Shown here: positions 9,701-18,017 of the stretch, piece after piece
Layout of the letters: each line of letters starts with the position of its first letter
Position numbering within the stretch: position 1 is the stretch's first letter
NCBI GenBank assembly: GCA_942492905.1
Contig: OW818657.1
Location: 1,984,001 to 2,048,000, forward strand
DNA length: 64,000 nt
Direction of reading: 5' to 3'
DNA from: CAIZWU01 sp942492905
GTDB taxonomy: Bacteria > Verrucomicrobiota > Verrucomicrobiia > Verrucomicrobiales > V1-33
Position numbers and translations under genes: made by a program
The notes under the pieces: model-generated
Seen by the model: the letters and a program-made list of their open reading frames with translations, nothing else
Database searches by the model: none
What the model was told of the DNA's origin: nothing

Positions 9701-10397
9701 CCGGCGGGCCGGGGGCATACAAGCGGGCGGCGCCAAAACCGAAAAATCCGGCGCCGGTCTGCCAGAGCGCCGCCGTGTCATTGTAACCGGTGGTTTTCCA
9801 GGCGGTGCCGGGGTCACTGCCGCTATTGTTATACCGCCAGTTGCTGTTGAGGGTGACCGGGGTGCTGGTCACCGGTGCCGGAGGGGGGGCGAAGTTGACC
9901 GCCCCGGGCGTGCCTCCGGTTTGGGGGCTGAAGGTCCAGGCACTTTCCTGGGCGGAGTTCCCATCACTGCTGCGCTTGGTCAGGGTGGCTCCGGAGCCGT
10001 CCGGCGGCACCGGCCAGCCGCCGCTGTCGCCATAGGTGATCTCGTCCATGATCCGGTCGTTGTTGTCCCGCAGGCGGAGCGTCTCGCCGCTGTTGTTCAA
10101 CTGCCCGGTCCACGGCCCGAGGGCGCCGGCCAATCCACTGGCGGCGGGGTTGGCCGAAACGATCAAATAACCCTTTCCGGGGATCACGGTCCCGGCTGGA
10201 AAAACATATTCCACCCCGGATGAAATCCGCCATCCCGAGAGATCCACATTCACCCCGTGCTGGTTATGCAGTTCCAGCCATTCCACTCCCGGAGCGGCCG
10301 GGTGGTAGTTCAGTTCGTTGAAGGTGACGACGGTATCGTAGCCGGCCGCCGCGGAAACGGCAGACAGCAGGACACCTGCAAGCAGGGCTCTGATCAT
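3768..10397 (-). CDS. Giant exported multidomain protein with three lamin-tail domains and a CotH-kinase-like domain
   Basis: Protein of 2209 residues with an N-terminal signal peptide (1-19). Modules in order: lamin-tail domain 1 (about 24-165); galactose-binding-like module A (236-420); discoidin-like F5/8 type C region (430-595); a module containing DPHY (604-770); a further beta-sandwich (770-885); lamin-tail domain 2 (1005-1150); carbohydrate-binding-like segment (1160-1310); a beta-sandwich (1340-1430); CotH-like region (about 1440-1800) with VDQWLRSFAALSLAGIGDHY and LPWDHDF; lamin-tail domain 3 (1925-2095); and a C-terminal module ending FVRLHVSTR. CotH proteins are atypical protein kinases, but activity here is not shown. 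The protein is presumably surface-exposed or secreted. Modules A and DPHY recur in the divergently transcribed neighbour at 10689. The long antisense reading frames in this region are shadows. Confidence 0.88.
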   Translation of the reverse strand: MIRALLAGVLLSAVSAAAGYDTVVTFNELNYHPAAPGVEWLELHNQHGVNVDLSGWRISSGVEYVFPAGTVIPGKGYLIVSANPAASGLAGALGPWTGQLNNSGETLRLRDNNDRIMDEITYGDSGGWPVPPDGSGATLTKRSSDGNSAQESAWTFSPQTGGTPGAVNFAPPPAPVTSTPVTLNSNWRYNNSGSDPGTAWKTTGYNDTAALWQTGAGFFGFGAARLYAPGPPAPLNGVWNQAVWTGNADSGIASSNTYTHKIGLNRSGSFTAINGVTFEAPGEGVRSGTNWSLTGADGALGNNGANNLPNPSGSRELCTEFFYGASDNGKSRLTLTGLTAGQAYVMRCYTVGYGGAGERLMTITPSDTGRGFLCDENATGSGNGMVLSYRYAAPANGTITFDFLPYNAASTWHHYAFSNQTAAAAPLESEVTGVSTSSFSSQVTTGFNRAAAHTVNGSGLTGRQHGIVPDGNMWLSHGTSFSPNDPLPADITWDLGANVDLTSLHVWNYNEGTSLNSRGSRLVEILTASAPGGPFTSRGTFTLIKASGLATEPGQHLDLGVANVRQVKFNITANHGGSGQLTGLSEVKFYKTTVAGTPEPVLYREPITTLFNSGTANDGTPLPPGTTDPHYTNQTNATPVLAMIPNGAWLADDGVSRFIGPTSSGNENAAAGTLTYRTTADFSGYFPASASVKVAIAADNSLDLLKLNGVTMAGVSGAGFATYLGPFTVSGPFNAGLNAFDFQWANAGTEANPGGLRIKWEATAEPNPTRTVLAANPVTTWFRQSFSLTGQPGSSWTGVLRHVVDDGAIFYLNGSEIHRVNLTGPATAATPADANVAYPMFSPLITIPAGVLQAGSNVLAVELHQAAAGSGDALFACSLTATETPAAIAGMALQLDKITSATAPVFGLDLRNTSTAPLSLSGYTVLSSSGATHALSGSLAAGGWLTLTEATLGFRPLDGDKLFLLGPGAAILDGITVKLRDQARTTDGGWMTPSSYQAGGPAVFSVPDSIVINEIMYQHAPQFLATGVTDHAEEWIELHNRSAAAVSLNGWKLRGGIDFDFGAVQIPAQGYLVVAADPTALAAKYPAATITGPYLGTLSNQGDTVRLEDVAGNPADEVHYETSGRWHQRADGRGSSLELKDPDADNAVPESWEASDESGKSVWQTFTWTGTGAAFAGTNNPTLYNEFILGLLNDGECLVDDLSLKEVNQGNRELIQNGSFSTGNANTWRLLGNHGTHGRSLVVDDPAAPGNKVLKITATGATEHMHNHVETTLKAGATFVPLSASSTYIISFRARWVSGCPRLNARLYFNRLAKTVLLPMPENTGTPGASNSRRIPNLGPSLTMLQHSPAVPAAGTSTTVRVRAGDSDGMGPVSLKWRVDGADEWTTAPMTGGPEYTAVLPFQSGGTLVEFYVEAADTAGATSRYPAASALVKWNDGTVPPGPGHGFRILMTTADTTLMHLPTNVMSNDTLPATVIYRESEVFYDARCRLKSSERGRLADVRLGFAVDFDPMQPFRGKNLTVNLDRSSYGRGTTNNGYGQSDLFNWHFFNRAGGIPSMYNDLVYLISPRSAHTGSAQLTMAEFNDPYLDGQWTDGANTPTFKYELIYYPTTTTGGPEGLKVPQPDDVLPVSIGQIGNGSGITYPPASIPDKEPYRWNFLIGNARNADDYSNLINLNTVFRQTGATYLANLPKVIDVDQWLRSFAALSLAGIGDHYSSAGGGWHNLKLYQRADGRILMLPWDHDFLSEAPDAALVRAPDLTKMLNANPAWHRAFYGHLLDIIGRSFNPTYIAPWADHYESYTTTGGNWDDITNYVAARRTFALSAAATQYPAVTFAITTNGGANFSTANAQAPLAGNAGVNVRTLRVQGNPTPLAITWTTRTAWQISLPVAPGPNAYVIEALDFSGAVVATDSITITGSGTAVPATAENLVVSGINYNPAPPTAAESNAGFSDNNDFEFIELRNIAPTAVLLTGVQFTNGILWSAPGSSSIPAGGAVIIPRRTAAFALRYPGIATLPEYYQIDTNQLSNSGENLTLTDAAGGIIKQFSYSDAAPWPAAADGAGRTLVLIAPALNPDHGLAINWRASTAQLGTPGTSDALPPPANPNGDDDGNGVPNLVQYFFGPQGGLNQIIPFPGGQATVFDLEYIRAANSDALATVQTSPNLSGWTPAPSELISRTVHPDGSETLRLRVTPPDSTSLRQFVRLHVSTR

Positions 10398-10688
10398 GGG
10401 GGAGACGAGGGGTTGGGGCAGGCAAAAGGCGGTGCTTTGGCCGGGGAGCCTTTCCTTTTAGCCAGTGGTTTTAAAAATGGGAAGTCATTTGCTTCCAAGG
10501 CGGGAACGAACGCGGCAAGAGGGCGCCAGGAACAGGATGATTTCCGGGAAAGCGGCCTCGCCTGGATGGAATTTGTATTTTTTAAAGTTGGATTTGAATT
10601 GCTTGGAAAACTTGACCCGAAAGGCCGTATTCCCCCAGTCTGTTTAGCCTCCTCTTAATCATTCACCGCCGCCCGTGGCACCCCTTCC
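10398..10688. other. Divergent intergenic region between the two giant exported-protein genes
   Basis: This 291-base spacer separates two outward-facing genes and must carry both promoters. It is more AT-rich than its surroundings around 10450-10610. A TTGACC at 10612-10617 could be a -35 element for the rightward gene, but no matching -10 lies at 16-18 bases. No ribosome-binding site is evident before either start. No RNA gene or repeat was recognised. Confidence 0.4.
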
Positions 10689-13600
10689 ATGAAAACCAGG
10701 TCCCGTTCCCTTTGCCTTACCACCAGTGTCTTCGTCAGTCTGCTGCCGATCCTGCCCAGCGCCGCTCAAACCATTCCCAACCCCGGTTTTGAAGCTGATA
10801 TTTTCACCGTCTTCCCGGGTTACGTTTCCGGCAATGCCCCCATCACGGGATGGGCGGGTAATTTCCCTGGCAGCCATGGGCTGAATCCCTCGGCAGGCAG
10901 CCCCTTTGCCGATAATGGAGTCATTCCGCAGGGAGCCCAGGTGGCCTTCATACAAAGCAATTCCAACGACTCCACTTTGGAGACGACCATTTCGGGCCTG
11001 ACCTCCGGGCAGACCTACCAGATCACCTTCCGGGCCAATGCCCGGAACGGCAATACGGCGGTGCTGAATTTTTTGATCGACGGGACGCTGCTGGTCAGTT
11101 CCAACGTAACGCCCGTCGGGGCCGGCAATCCCTATCGCTGGGTTTCCGGCTACTTCACCGCGACCGGAACCACCGCTGCTTTGACCGTCAGGAACACAGC
11201 GGTAAATGACAACACCTTGGTCATTGACGACTTTACCATCGCTCCCACCACCAGTCCTTGGAACTACACCGCCTGGACCGATGAGGCCACCACCGGGGTG
11301 GACCCTGCCTATGTCTACACGCATGCCTTCAATTTTGGTTCGGGGGCCACCTTCCGGCTCAATGACGTGCCGTTCACCGGGGTGGCTGGCGGCAATCCCG
11401 CGGTTGCGGGAAAACTCACCACCAGTGGATTTGATGGCGTTCTGAACAATGATGGCAATAACCTCGGTGATGCCAGCCGCCCGATGGCGAATGACTTCGT
11501 TTATAATGGCTTCCCGGGAAATGTCACCTTGTCGGGATTGACCCCGGGAAAAGGCTATAGGTTATCGTTGTTTTCTGCTGGCTGGGAAGGGGTCGGCAAC
11601 CGCTGGGCGACCTTCCGCTCCGGCGACCAGCAGCGTTCGATCGATCAGGATGGCTTTGACAACGACAATGGGATCCGGATCGATTACACCTACACCGCCG
11701 ATGCCACCGGATCTTTGACTGTTCTAACCCAGCCCATCTCCGGGAATTCTTTCCACCTCTATGGCATCGCCAACCGGGAGTCGGCGCTCTCTCCGACGCC
11801 GATCATCACTGAGCATCCGGTCCGGGCTGTCGGATTCGTTGGCGGCTCGGTCACCTTCAGCGCCAGAGCCGCCGGGGCTCCGACTCTCAGTTATAAATGG
11901 TTCCGCAACGGCGTGGAAATTCCAGGGGAGACCATGACGACGCTGACCCTCAATGTCGCCAGTGCCGCCACCCAGTCCGGGTTTTACACCTTCCGCGCCA
12001 CCAACGGCACTAGTTCCGCCTTGAGCAACCCGGCCTTCCTCGAAGTCTATGAATCCGTGGCCGGTGCGCTCTTCGGTACCGGGGTCGATGCCACCGGGGT
12101 GCCTCTTGCTACCGGCGAAATTGATCCCCACTACACCTTGGTGGAAAATCCGGACAATGTTGGTGTCACCGATGCTTTTATTCAGGATGGCGGAATCTTC
12201 CCTATTCTGCCCCCCGATGGACCGTGGGTCGCCAATTCCGCCACATCGGTCTGGATTGGACCGCGGTCCGAAACCAGTGGGGCAGCGGGCCCCGATCCGA
12301 CCGTTTACCTTTACCGGACTCAATTGGATCTAACGGGTAAGCCAACCAGCGGCATTTTTACAGGCGCTTACGCTTCGGACAACACCGGCCGGGCCATCAA
12401 AGTGAATGGCACCACGGCCCCCGGGGTGCCGCAAAGCACCAATTTCGGTGTCCTTCTCCCCTTCACTATCCGGACGGAAAGCTTGCCTGCCACGACCTTG
12501 ACTGCAGGCGTCAATAACCTTGATTTTGAGGTCGTGAATGCAGGGGCTGGTTATACCGGTCTCCGTGTGGATAACCTCGGGTATTCCGTGGTTCCCACCG
12601 GGATTGCCCCCGTGGTCATCACACCTCCTGTCGGCGGCACGATTGTTACGGGTTCGCCCGTGACCCTTAGCGTCGAGGCCTACGGAACCGCCAATCTGAG
12701 CTACCAGTGGACGCGCAATAACACGAACCTCACTGGGGAAACTGCCTCCACCTTCACGATTGGAAGTTTCTCCGCCGCCCAGAATGGCGATTACGCCGTG
12801 AAGGTGACCAATCCCCATGGCAATGTCACCAGCGCCATCGCCACCCTGACGGCGTCCAACGTGCCCCCGAACATTACCGCTGATCCTGTCGGCGCGGACG
12901 TGGCGGTGGGGGAATCCGTCACCTTCTCCTTCACCGCGGAAGGCAGCACTCCCTTCACCTATCAGTGGAGCTTCGGGAATACCGATATCCCTCTGGCCAC
13001 CGGACCGACCTACACGATCAGCTCCGCGACCCGGGCCAATGCCGGAACTTACAAGGTCAAGGTGACCAATGCCTACGGCGACGACACCAGCGCCGTGGCG
13101 ACTCTGGGGGTGTTTGATGCTATTCCCGGAATCTATAACACCGGGGTGGATGACACCGGAGCCGCCCTTGCGGACAGTGACTTTGACCCGCACTACATTC
13201 TGCAGATCAATCCTGGAGGAACGGACCAAGTGCCGGCCACGGTGCATAGTTCCACGGTCTTCCCGATCGTGGCGGGTCCCTGGCTGGCGAACAACGGCAG
13301 CTCCAAGTGGATTTCCTCCTTGGCGGATTCTGTCTCGGCTTCGGGTCTGGCCTTCGATGGTGGAGAAGGTCCGGGAACCTTCGTTTACCGGACCACGGTG
13401 GATCTCACGGCCTTCTACCTGCCATCGGTTAAAATCACCGGGGGCTGGGCGACGGACAATCTGGGGCCGGCTCTCCGGGTCAATGGGACAGCCACCGGTT
13501 TGGTCAACACGGCCCAATTCCCGGCGCTGACCAGCTTCACGATTTCGCCGGCCAACGCCACTTTTGTCCAAGGGGTGAATACCATCGACTTCCTGGTGCA

Positions 13601-13898
13601 GAATCAGGATGTCACGGCCGGTTATACGGGCCTGCGGGTCGACCAATTGCGTGCCCTTGGCAAACTCCTCCCGCCGATGCCTCCCCTCACCATTACCCTG
13701 AACGGCAGTGGGCAGCCCGTGATCAGCTTCACCGGAGTGGAAGGCACCAGTTATCCGATCCAACGCTCCACGGAGCTCTCCTCCGGTTGGTCTGAGATTG
13801 CCTCCGTCATCGCCGGCCCCGGCGGTGCGGTGCAATACACCGATCTGAATGCTCCGGTAGGCCGCGCCTATTACCGCACGGCTGTCCTCGTTCCTTGA
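10689..13898 (+). CDS. Exported Ig-like repeat protein with DPHY modules
   Basis: Protein of 1069 residues with a signal peptide (1-26, cleavage after SAAQ likely). Layout: N-terminal carbohydrate-binding-like beta-sandwich (27-186); module A (190-365); Ig-like domain (370-455); DPHY module (457-637); two Ig-like domains (640-722 and 725-808) with the SYQW...NGDYAVKVTN pattern; a second DPHY module (814-990); and a C-terminal module (995-1069) ending YYRTAVLVP. No catalytic motif was recognised, so adhesion or polysaccharide binding is the likeliest role (inference). The relation to the divergent neighbour is visible from the shared module A (WTG/WTD...YTH...F...GLT.G..Y) and the DPHYT/DPHYI blocks. 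There is no PEP-CTERM anchor. Confidence 0.86.
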   Translation: MKTRSRSLCLTTSVFVSLLPILPSAAQTIPNPGFEADIFTVFPGYVSGNAPITGWAGNFPGSHGLNPSAGSPFADNGVIPQGAQVAFIQSNSNDSTLETTISGLTSGQTYQITFRANARNGNTAVLNFLIDGTLLVSSNVTPVGAGNPYRWVSGYFTATGTTAALTVRNTAVNDNTLVIDDFTIAPTTSPWNYTAWTDEATTGVDPAYVYTHAFNFGSGATFRLNDVPFTGVAGGNPAVAGKLTTSGFDGVLNNDGNNLGDASRPMANDFVYNGFPGNVTLSGLTPGKGYRLSLFSAGWEGVGNRWATFRSGDQQRSIDQDGFDNDNGIRIDYTYTADATGSLTVLTQPISGNSFHLYGIANRESALSPTPIITEHPVRAVGFVGGSVTFSARAAGAPTLSYKWFRNGVEIPGETMTTLTLNVASAATQSGFYTFRATNGTSSALSNPAFLEVYESVAGALFGTGVDATGVPLATGEIDPHYTLVENPDNVGVTDAFIQDGGIFPILPPDGPWVANSATSVWIGPRSETSGAAGPDPTVYLYRTQLDLTGKPTSGIFTGAYASDNTGRAIKVNGTTAPGVPQSTNFGVLLPFTIRTESLPATTLTAGVNNLDFEVVNAGAGYTGLRVDNLGYSVVPTGIAPVVITPPVGGTIVTGSPVTLSVEAYGTANLSYQWTRNNTNLTGETASTFTIGSFSAAQNGDYAVKVTNPHGNVTSAIATLTASNVPPNITADPVGADVAVGESVTFSFTAEGSTPFTYQWSFGNTDIPLATGPTYTISSATRANAGTYKVKVTNAYGDDTSAVATLGVFDAIPGIYNTGVDDTGAALADSDFDPHYILQINPGGTDQVPATVHSSTVFPIVAGPWLANNGSSKWISSLADSVSASGLAFDGGEGPGTFVYRTTVDLTAFYLPSVKITGGWATDNLGPALRVNGTATGLVNTAQFPALTSFTISPANATFVQGVNTIDFLVQNQDVTAGYTGLRVDQLRALGKLLPPMPPLTITLNGSGQPVISFTGVEGTSYPIQRSTELSSGWSEIASVIAGPGGAVQYTDLNAPVGRAYYRTAVLVP

Positions 13899-14086
13899 GG
13901 CCGGATCAAACCAGCCCGCCCGGCTTGGTGTTTGGCTTCATGGGGAGCCAGCGCCGCCGGGCCGGATGGGCTTGACGCCTTGGACCGGGCACGAGCCGGG
14001 CGGTGGGGAAATGGACGAAACCCGGCCGTGGTGGCATGGTTGGGGTTGTGCGTGGACGGTTTCAGTCCAACAGAAGGCTTCAGCCC

Positions 14087-15256
14087 ATGCCTGTCACCTT
14101 CCTTCACACCGCCGACTGGCAACTGGGGAAACCGTTTGCCGGGATTGCCGACCCGCAGAAGCGGGCGCTGGTCCAGCAGGAACGCCTCGCCGTGCTGGAC
14201 CGCATCGCGGCCGCTGCCCAGGAGGGTGGGGCGCAGTTTATTCTGGTGGCGGGGGATTTGTTTGATTCCCCCAGCGCCACCAAGGCCACCGTGGCGGCGG
14301 CCTGCAGTGCGCTCGGACGCATGGTGGTGCCGGTGCTGGCGATTCCTGGAAACCATGATCACGGGGGGCCCGGCAGTATCTGGGAGCAGGAGTTCTTTAA
14401 ACGGGAGTGTGCAGCGCTCGCTCCAAACTTCCGGATCCTCCTCACACCCGAACCGGTCGAACTGGAGCACGCAGTCATTTTCCCCTGTCCGCTCCTGCGG
14501 CGGGCGGAATCGATTGATCCCACGGACTGGTTGCGGGCAGAGAACTGCTTTGCGGAGGGGGCGCCTGACAAAGCCCGCATCGTGTTGGCTCACGGCAGTG
14601 TCCAGGGGTTTGGCGGAAGCACGGATGACGAGGAATCCCCTGTCGGGAGCAACCGGATCGACCTCGACCGCCTCCCTTCGGGCAGCTTTGATTACATCGC
14701 TCTGGGGGACTGGCACGGCACGAAATCCGTGGCCCCCCACGCGTGGTATTCCGGCACTCCGGAGCCGGACCGCTTTCCCAAAGGCGAAGCCAATGAACCG
14801 GGGCACATCCTCCGGGTCACCGCGGGGCGCGGGATTTTGCCGGAAGTGGAACGTCTTGCCACCGCGCGGCTGCGCTGGCAGCAGATCGGGTGGGTTTTCA
14901 CGGAAGACAGTTCGTTGGCTGCCCTGCAGCGGTCCCTCGCCGGATGCCTCGGACAACAGGCTGGCCGTGACCTCCTCCGCCTGGAATTGAGCGGCTCCCT
15001 GGGCATCGCCGCAGGGGTGGAACTGCAGCAGTCCCTCGAGTCGTGGGAAGCCCGGTTGCTCCGGCTCAAACTCACAGACCTCACCACCACCGCTCCCTCC
15101 TCCGGTGAACTCGATGCTCTCACCCAGCGGGCCGGTGATCCCCTGATTTCCCGGGTGGCCTCCCAGTTGGCCGGAGTGGCAGCCGGCGCAGGGGAAGACG
15201 CCATTATCGCCCGGCTCGCCCTGCGCGATCTTTACGCTCTGGTGGTGACAGACTAA
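14087..15256 (+). CDS. SbcD/YhaO-like metallophosphoesterase (DNA repair exonuclease)
   Basis: Protein of 389 residues from ATG at 14087, chosen because AGAAGG lies about 9 bases upstream and the family core FLHTADWQLGKPF begins at once; an ATG at 14003 in the same frame would add 28 unrelated residues. Metal-binding motifs of calcineurin-like nucleases follow in order: HTADWQLG, GDLFD (56-60), GNHDH (88-92), LAHGS and GDWHG. SbcD/Mre11-type proteins are Mn-dependent nucleases that act on DNA ends with an SMC-like partner. The partner is the next gene, 13 bases downstream. The length (about 390) suits both SbcD and Bacillus YhaO. Confidence 0.88.
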   Translation: MPVTFLHTADWQLGKPFAGIADPQKRALVQQERLAVLDRIAAAAQEGGAQFILVAGDLFDSPSATKATVAAACSALGRMVVPVLAIPGNHDHGGPGSIWEQEFFKRECAALAPNFRILLTPEPVELEHAVIFPCPLLRRAESIDPTDWLRAENCFAEGAPDKARIVLAHGSVQGFGGSTDDEESPVGSNRIDLDRLPSGSFDYIALGDWHGTKSVAPHAWYSGTPEPDRFPKGEANEPGHILRVTAGRGILPEVERLATARLRWQQIGWVFTEDSSLAALQRSLAGCLGQQAGRDLLRLELSGSLGIAAGVELQQSLESWEARLLRLKLTDLTTTAPSSGELDALTQRAGDPLISRVASQLAGVAAGAGEDAIIARLALRDLYALVVTD

Positions 15257-15269
15257 CTTTTCAGGAAAC

Positions 15270-17984
15270 ATGCGTCTGCTCTCCGCCACCGTCCGCGCCT
15301 ACCGCCTGCACCAGGAAACCACGGTGGCCTTTGATCCGCACCGCACGCTGATCGGCGGGCGGAATGAAGCTGGAAAAAGTACCCTCGCCGAAGCGCTGCA
15401 CCGCGCCCTTTTTCTGAAGGCCAAGGGCAATACGACCGATCACCGGGCCATGAAATCCACTATCCACCCGGGGACGCCGGAGGTGGAGCTTTCGTTCCTC
15501 ACCGGGGGCGTGGTCTATCAACTCAAAAAGCGGTTCGGCACCAGCGGTGATACTACCCTCACGCCTTCCCACGGCATGGCCCTGACCGGCGAAGCCGCCG
15601 AGACGGAACTGGCCCGGCTGCTGGGCGTGGAAGCCGGGGCATCCGGCAAAGTGGCCTTGGGGCAATGGTCGCATCTCTGGGTCTGGCAGGGGCAAAGTGG
15701 AGACGATCCCACCCCGCACGCCACCAGCCAAAAGGATGGCCTGCTGCACCGGCTGCAGACCCTGGGCGGGGCGGCCGCCATGCAATCGGAGCGCGACAGC
15801 CGCACTGCCGCGGCCGTGGCCGAAGCTTTCGAGGAAAGCTTCACCGCCACGGGCAAAGTAAAAGCCAATAGCCCGCTGGCGCAGGCGGAAGCCGCAGTGG
15901 AAGCCGCTCTGGCGGCTGAAACCGTGGCGCGGTCGCGGGCCGGTCTCCTGGAGGAAAGCGTGCAGACCTTCACCGCCGCCGGTGAGGAACTCGAACGTCT
16001 CGGACGCGACTTCACGGATCTGTCTGCGCAACAGGATCAAGCCATCCGCCAGGATGCCCTGATCCGTCAGCGCCGGGAGGAAGAGGTCACGTTGATCAAC
16101 GCGGATACGGCCGCGGCGGCGGGATTGCACACCCTTGAGCAACAGGAAGCCCAGTTGGGGGGAATCCGGCAACAACTCACCGCCCTTGCCTCCGAACTCG
16201 CTCCGCTGGATGCGGCCACGCAAACCCTGACGGCTAGTCAGGACGCGGCGCGTCAGAAGGCCGAATCGACCGTAAGGGCCTTCGAAGCCGCCAGTGACGC
16301 TGCCGTCAGGGCCCGGCAACAGCACGATCTGGCGCAGTCCTGGCTCCAGCAGCACGAAACCGCCGCCCGGCTCGCGGCCCTGACCCAGCGGGCCGCCCAG
16401 GGGGCGGAGCATCAGGCGGATACCGAAAAACTGCAGCTGGCCCTGGCCGCCTTGCCGCCGGTCGACGCCGCGGGTCTCGCCGTGCTCCAGAAATTGGATA
16501 CTCATCAGCATGCGGCCGCCGCCGCCCTCACCGCGATGGCCGCCGGGCTCGAACTCCTCGCTGCCGATGGTCCTGTGCTGATCGGGGGGCAGCCCCTCCC
16601 GCCGGGAGAAACCCGGATCCTCACGGAAGAATCTGTGATTAAGCTAGGCGCCGCCTACCGGCTCCGCATCCGTCCTGGTGGCGGTACCAGCCTGGCCGCC
16701 GCCAGGGAAAAGGAGCGGCAGGCCCGGCAGGAATGGCAGACCGCTTTGGAAAAATATGGGGTCCGCAGCCTGGAGGAAGCCTCCACCATCACCGCCCGGC
16801 GTGCGGATCTGGGCTCCCGGCTTCTGGCAGGACAGGCTGCTCTGAAATCGCTGCAAGCCAGCACCCTGCCGGCGGCCCTGGCAGAAGCGCAGGCGGCCCA
16901 TGCGGCGGCTTTGGCAGATACTGCCCGCCGGACCACCGCGGTGGAAACTGCCTTGAGTGATCCGGGGGACTCAGTATCGGATTCCATCCCTCCCGCAGAG
17001 ACTGCCCGGGGCCTGCTGGGGGAAGCGGTCCGTCACCTTGAACTGGCAGAGTCGGCCGTAGTCCGCACCAAAACCCTCCGGGATGCTGCCGCCCGGACCG
17101 CTGCCGAAAGCGCCCGGGTCCTGTTGCAGCACCAGGACAGCCTGCGCGACCGGCACACCCGGCACACCGGTCTGCTCGCCCAGCTCGATCTGCTCATCAC
17201 CACCCACGGCGACGACTCCACCCGGGCGGCGGCTTTGCTGGAAGCGCGCGATCGGCGCCGACTGGCGGCCGACCGGTTGGCGGCGATCCGGAAAATCCTG
17301 GAGGATCTGCAGCCGGAGCACACCGCCCGCAACCTGCAGCGCCTCCATCGCAGCCTGGAGGAATTGGGCCGGCAGCGCACAGCGGCGGAAACCCGGCGCG
17401 CCGTTGCGGCCGATCAACTCCGGTCGGACGGCAGCCACGATCCTGCGGCCACGTTGGCCCTCGCCACCGCCCGGGTGGCAGAGGCCACGGAAAATGTGCA
17501 GCGCCTCCGCCGGCAGGCCGCCTCCCGCCGGCTGCTGCATGAGGCTTTCAGCGCGGAGCAGGCGGCGATGGCGGATCGTTTTACCCGTCCGCTGGCCGAT
17601 TGTATTTCCGGTTATCTGGAGTGTCTGTTTGGTCCGGGCACCCGGGCTGCGGTTGTCCTGGAAGACCAGGCTTTTACCGGGCTCCAGCTGATCCGCCCCG
17701 GCCATGCGGGTGGGGCAATTTCCTTCGATAGTCTAAGCGGGGGCACCCGTGAGCAAACCGCCGCCGCCGTAAGGCTGGCCATGGCGGAAGTGCTGGCCGC
17801 TTCCCATGGCGGCACGCTCCCGGTCGTGTTTGATGACGCCTTTGCCCACAGCGATGCCACCCGGCTGCGCCAGCTGCAAAGCATGTTGGATCTCGCCGCC
17901 AGCCGCGGACTGCAGATCATTCTCCTTACGCATCAGCCGGCAGACTATGCGGCCCTCGGCGCCGTGGGGATCACGCTGGGTTAG
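15270..17984 (+). CDS. SbcC/YhaN-like SMC-type ATPase
   Basis: Protein of 904 residues. The N-terminal P-loop GRNEAGKST (30-38) resembles the NEAGKST wording of YhaN-type AAA proteins. A long Ala/Gln/Glu/Arg-rich central part (about 180-790) is compatible with coiled coil. The C-terminal part carries the ABC signature SLSGGTREQ (821-829), Walker B LPVVFDDAF with Asp855/Asp856, and a LTHQ switch. No CxxC zinc hook is visible mid-protein, unlike Rad50/SbcC. Partner of the upstream metallophosphoesterase. The predicted role is DNA end processing or repair; the exact subfamily (SbcC versus YhaN) is inferred. Confidence 0.86.
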   Translation: MRLLSATVRAYRLHQETTVAFDPHRTLIGGRNEAGKSTLAEALHRALFLKAKGNTTDHRAMKSTIHPGTPEVELSFLTGGVVYQLKKRFGTSGDTTLTPSHGMALTGEAAETELARLLGVEAGASGKVALGQWSHLWVWQGQSGDDPTPHATSQKDGLLHRLQTLGGAAAMQSERDSRTAAAVAEAFEESFTATGKVKANSPLAQAEAAVEAALAAETVARSRAGLLEESVQTFTAAGEELERLGRDFTDLSAQQDQAIRQDALIRQRREEEVTLINADTAAAAGLHTLEQQEAQLGGIRQQLTALASELAPLDAATQTLTASQDAARQKAESTVRAFEAASDAAVRARQQHDLAQSWLQQHETAARLAALTQRAAQGAEHQADTEKLQLALAALPPVDAAGLAVLQKLDTHQHAAAAALTAMAAGLELLAADGPVLIGGQPLPPGETRILTEESVIKLGAAYRLRIRPGGGTSLAAAREKERQARQEWQTALEKYGVRSLEEASTITARRADLGSRLLAGQAALKSLQASTLPAALAEAQAAHAAALADTARRTTAVETALSDPGDSVSDSIPPAETARGLLGEAVRHLELAESAVVRTKTLRDAAARTAAESARVLLQHQDSLRDRHTRHTGLLAQLDLLITTHGDDSTRAAALLEARDRRRLAADRLAAIRKILEDLQPEHTARNLQRLHRSLEELGRQRTAAETRRAVAADQLRSDGSHDPAATLALATARVAEATENVQRLRRQAASRRLLHEAFSAEQAAMADRFTRPLADCISGYLECLFGPGTRAAVVLEDQAFTGLQLIRPGHAGGAISFDSLSGGTREQTAAAVRLAMAEVLAASHGGTLPVVFDDAFAHSDATRLRQLQSMLDLAASRGLQIILLTHQPADYAALGAVGITLG

Positions 17985-18017
17985 AAACGCGCCGCCGCCG
18001 TTCCGGGTTGGGGCCGA

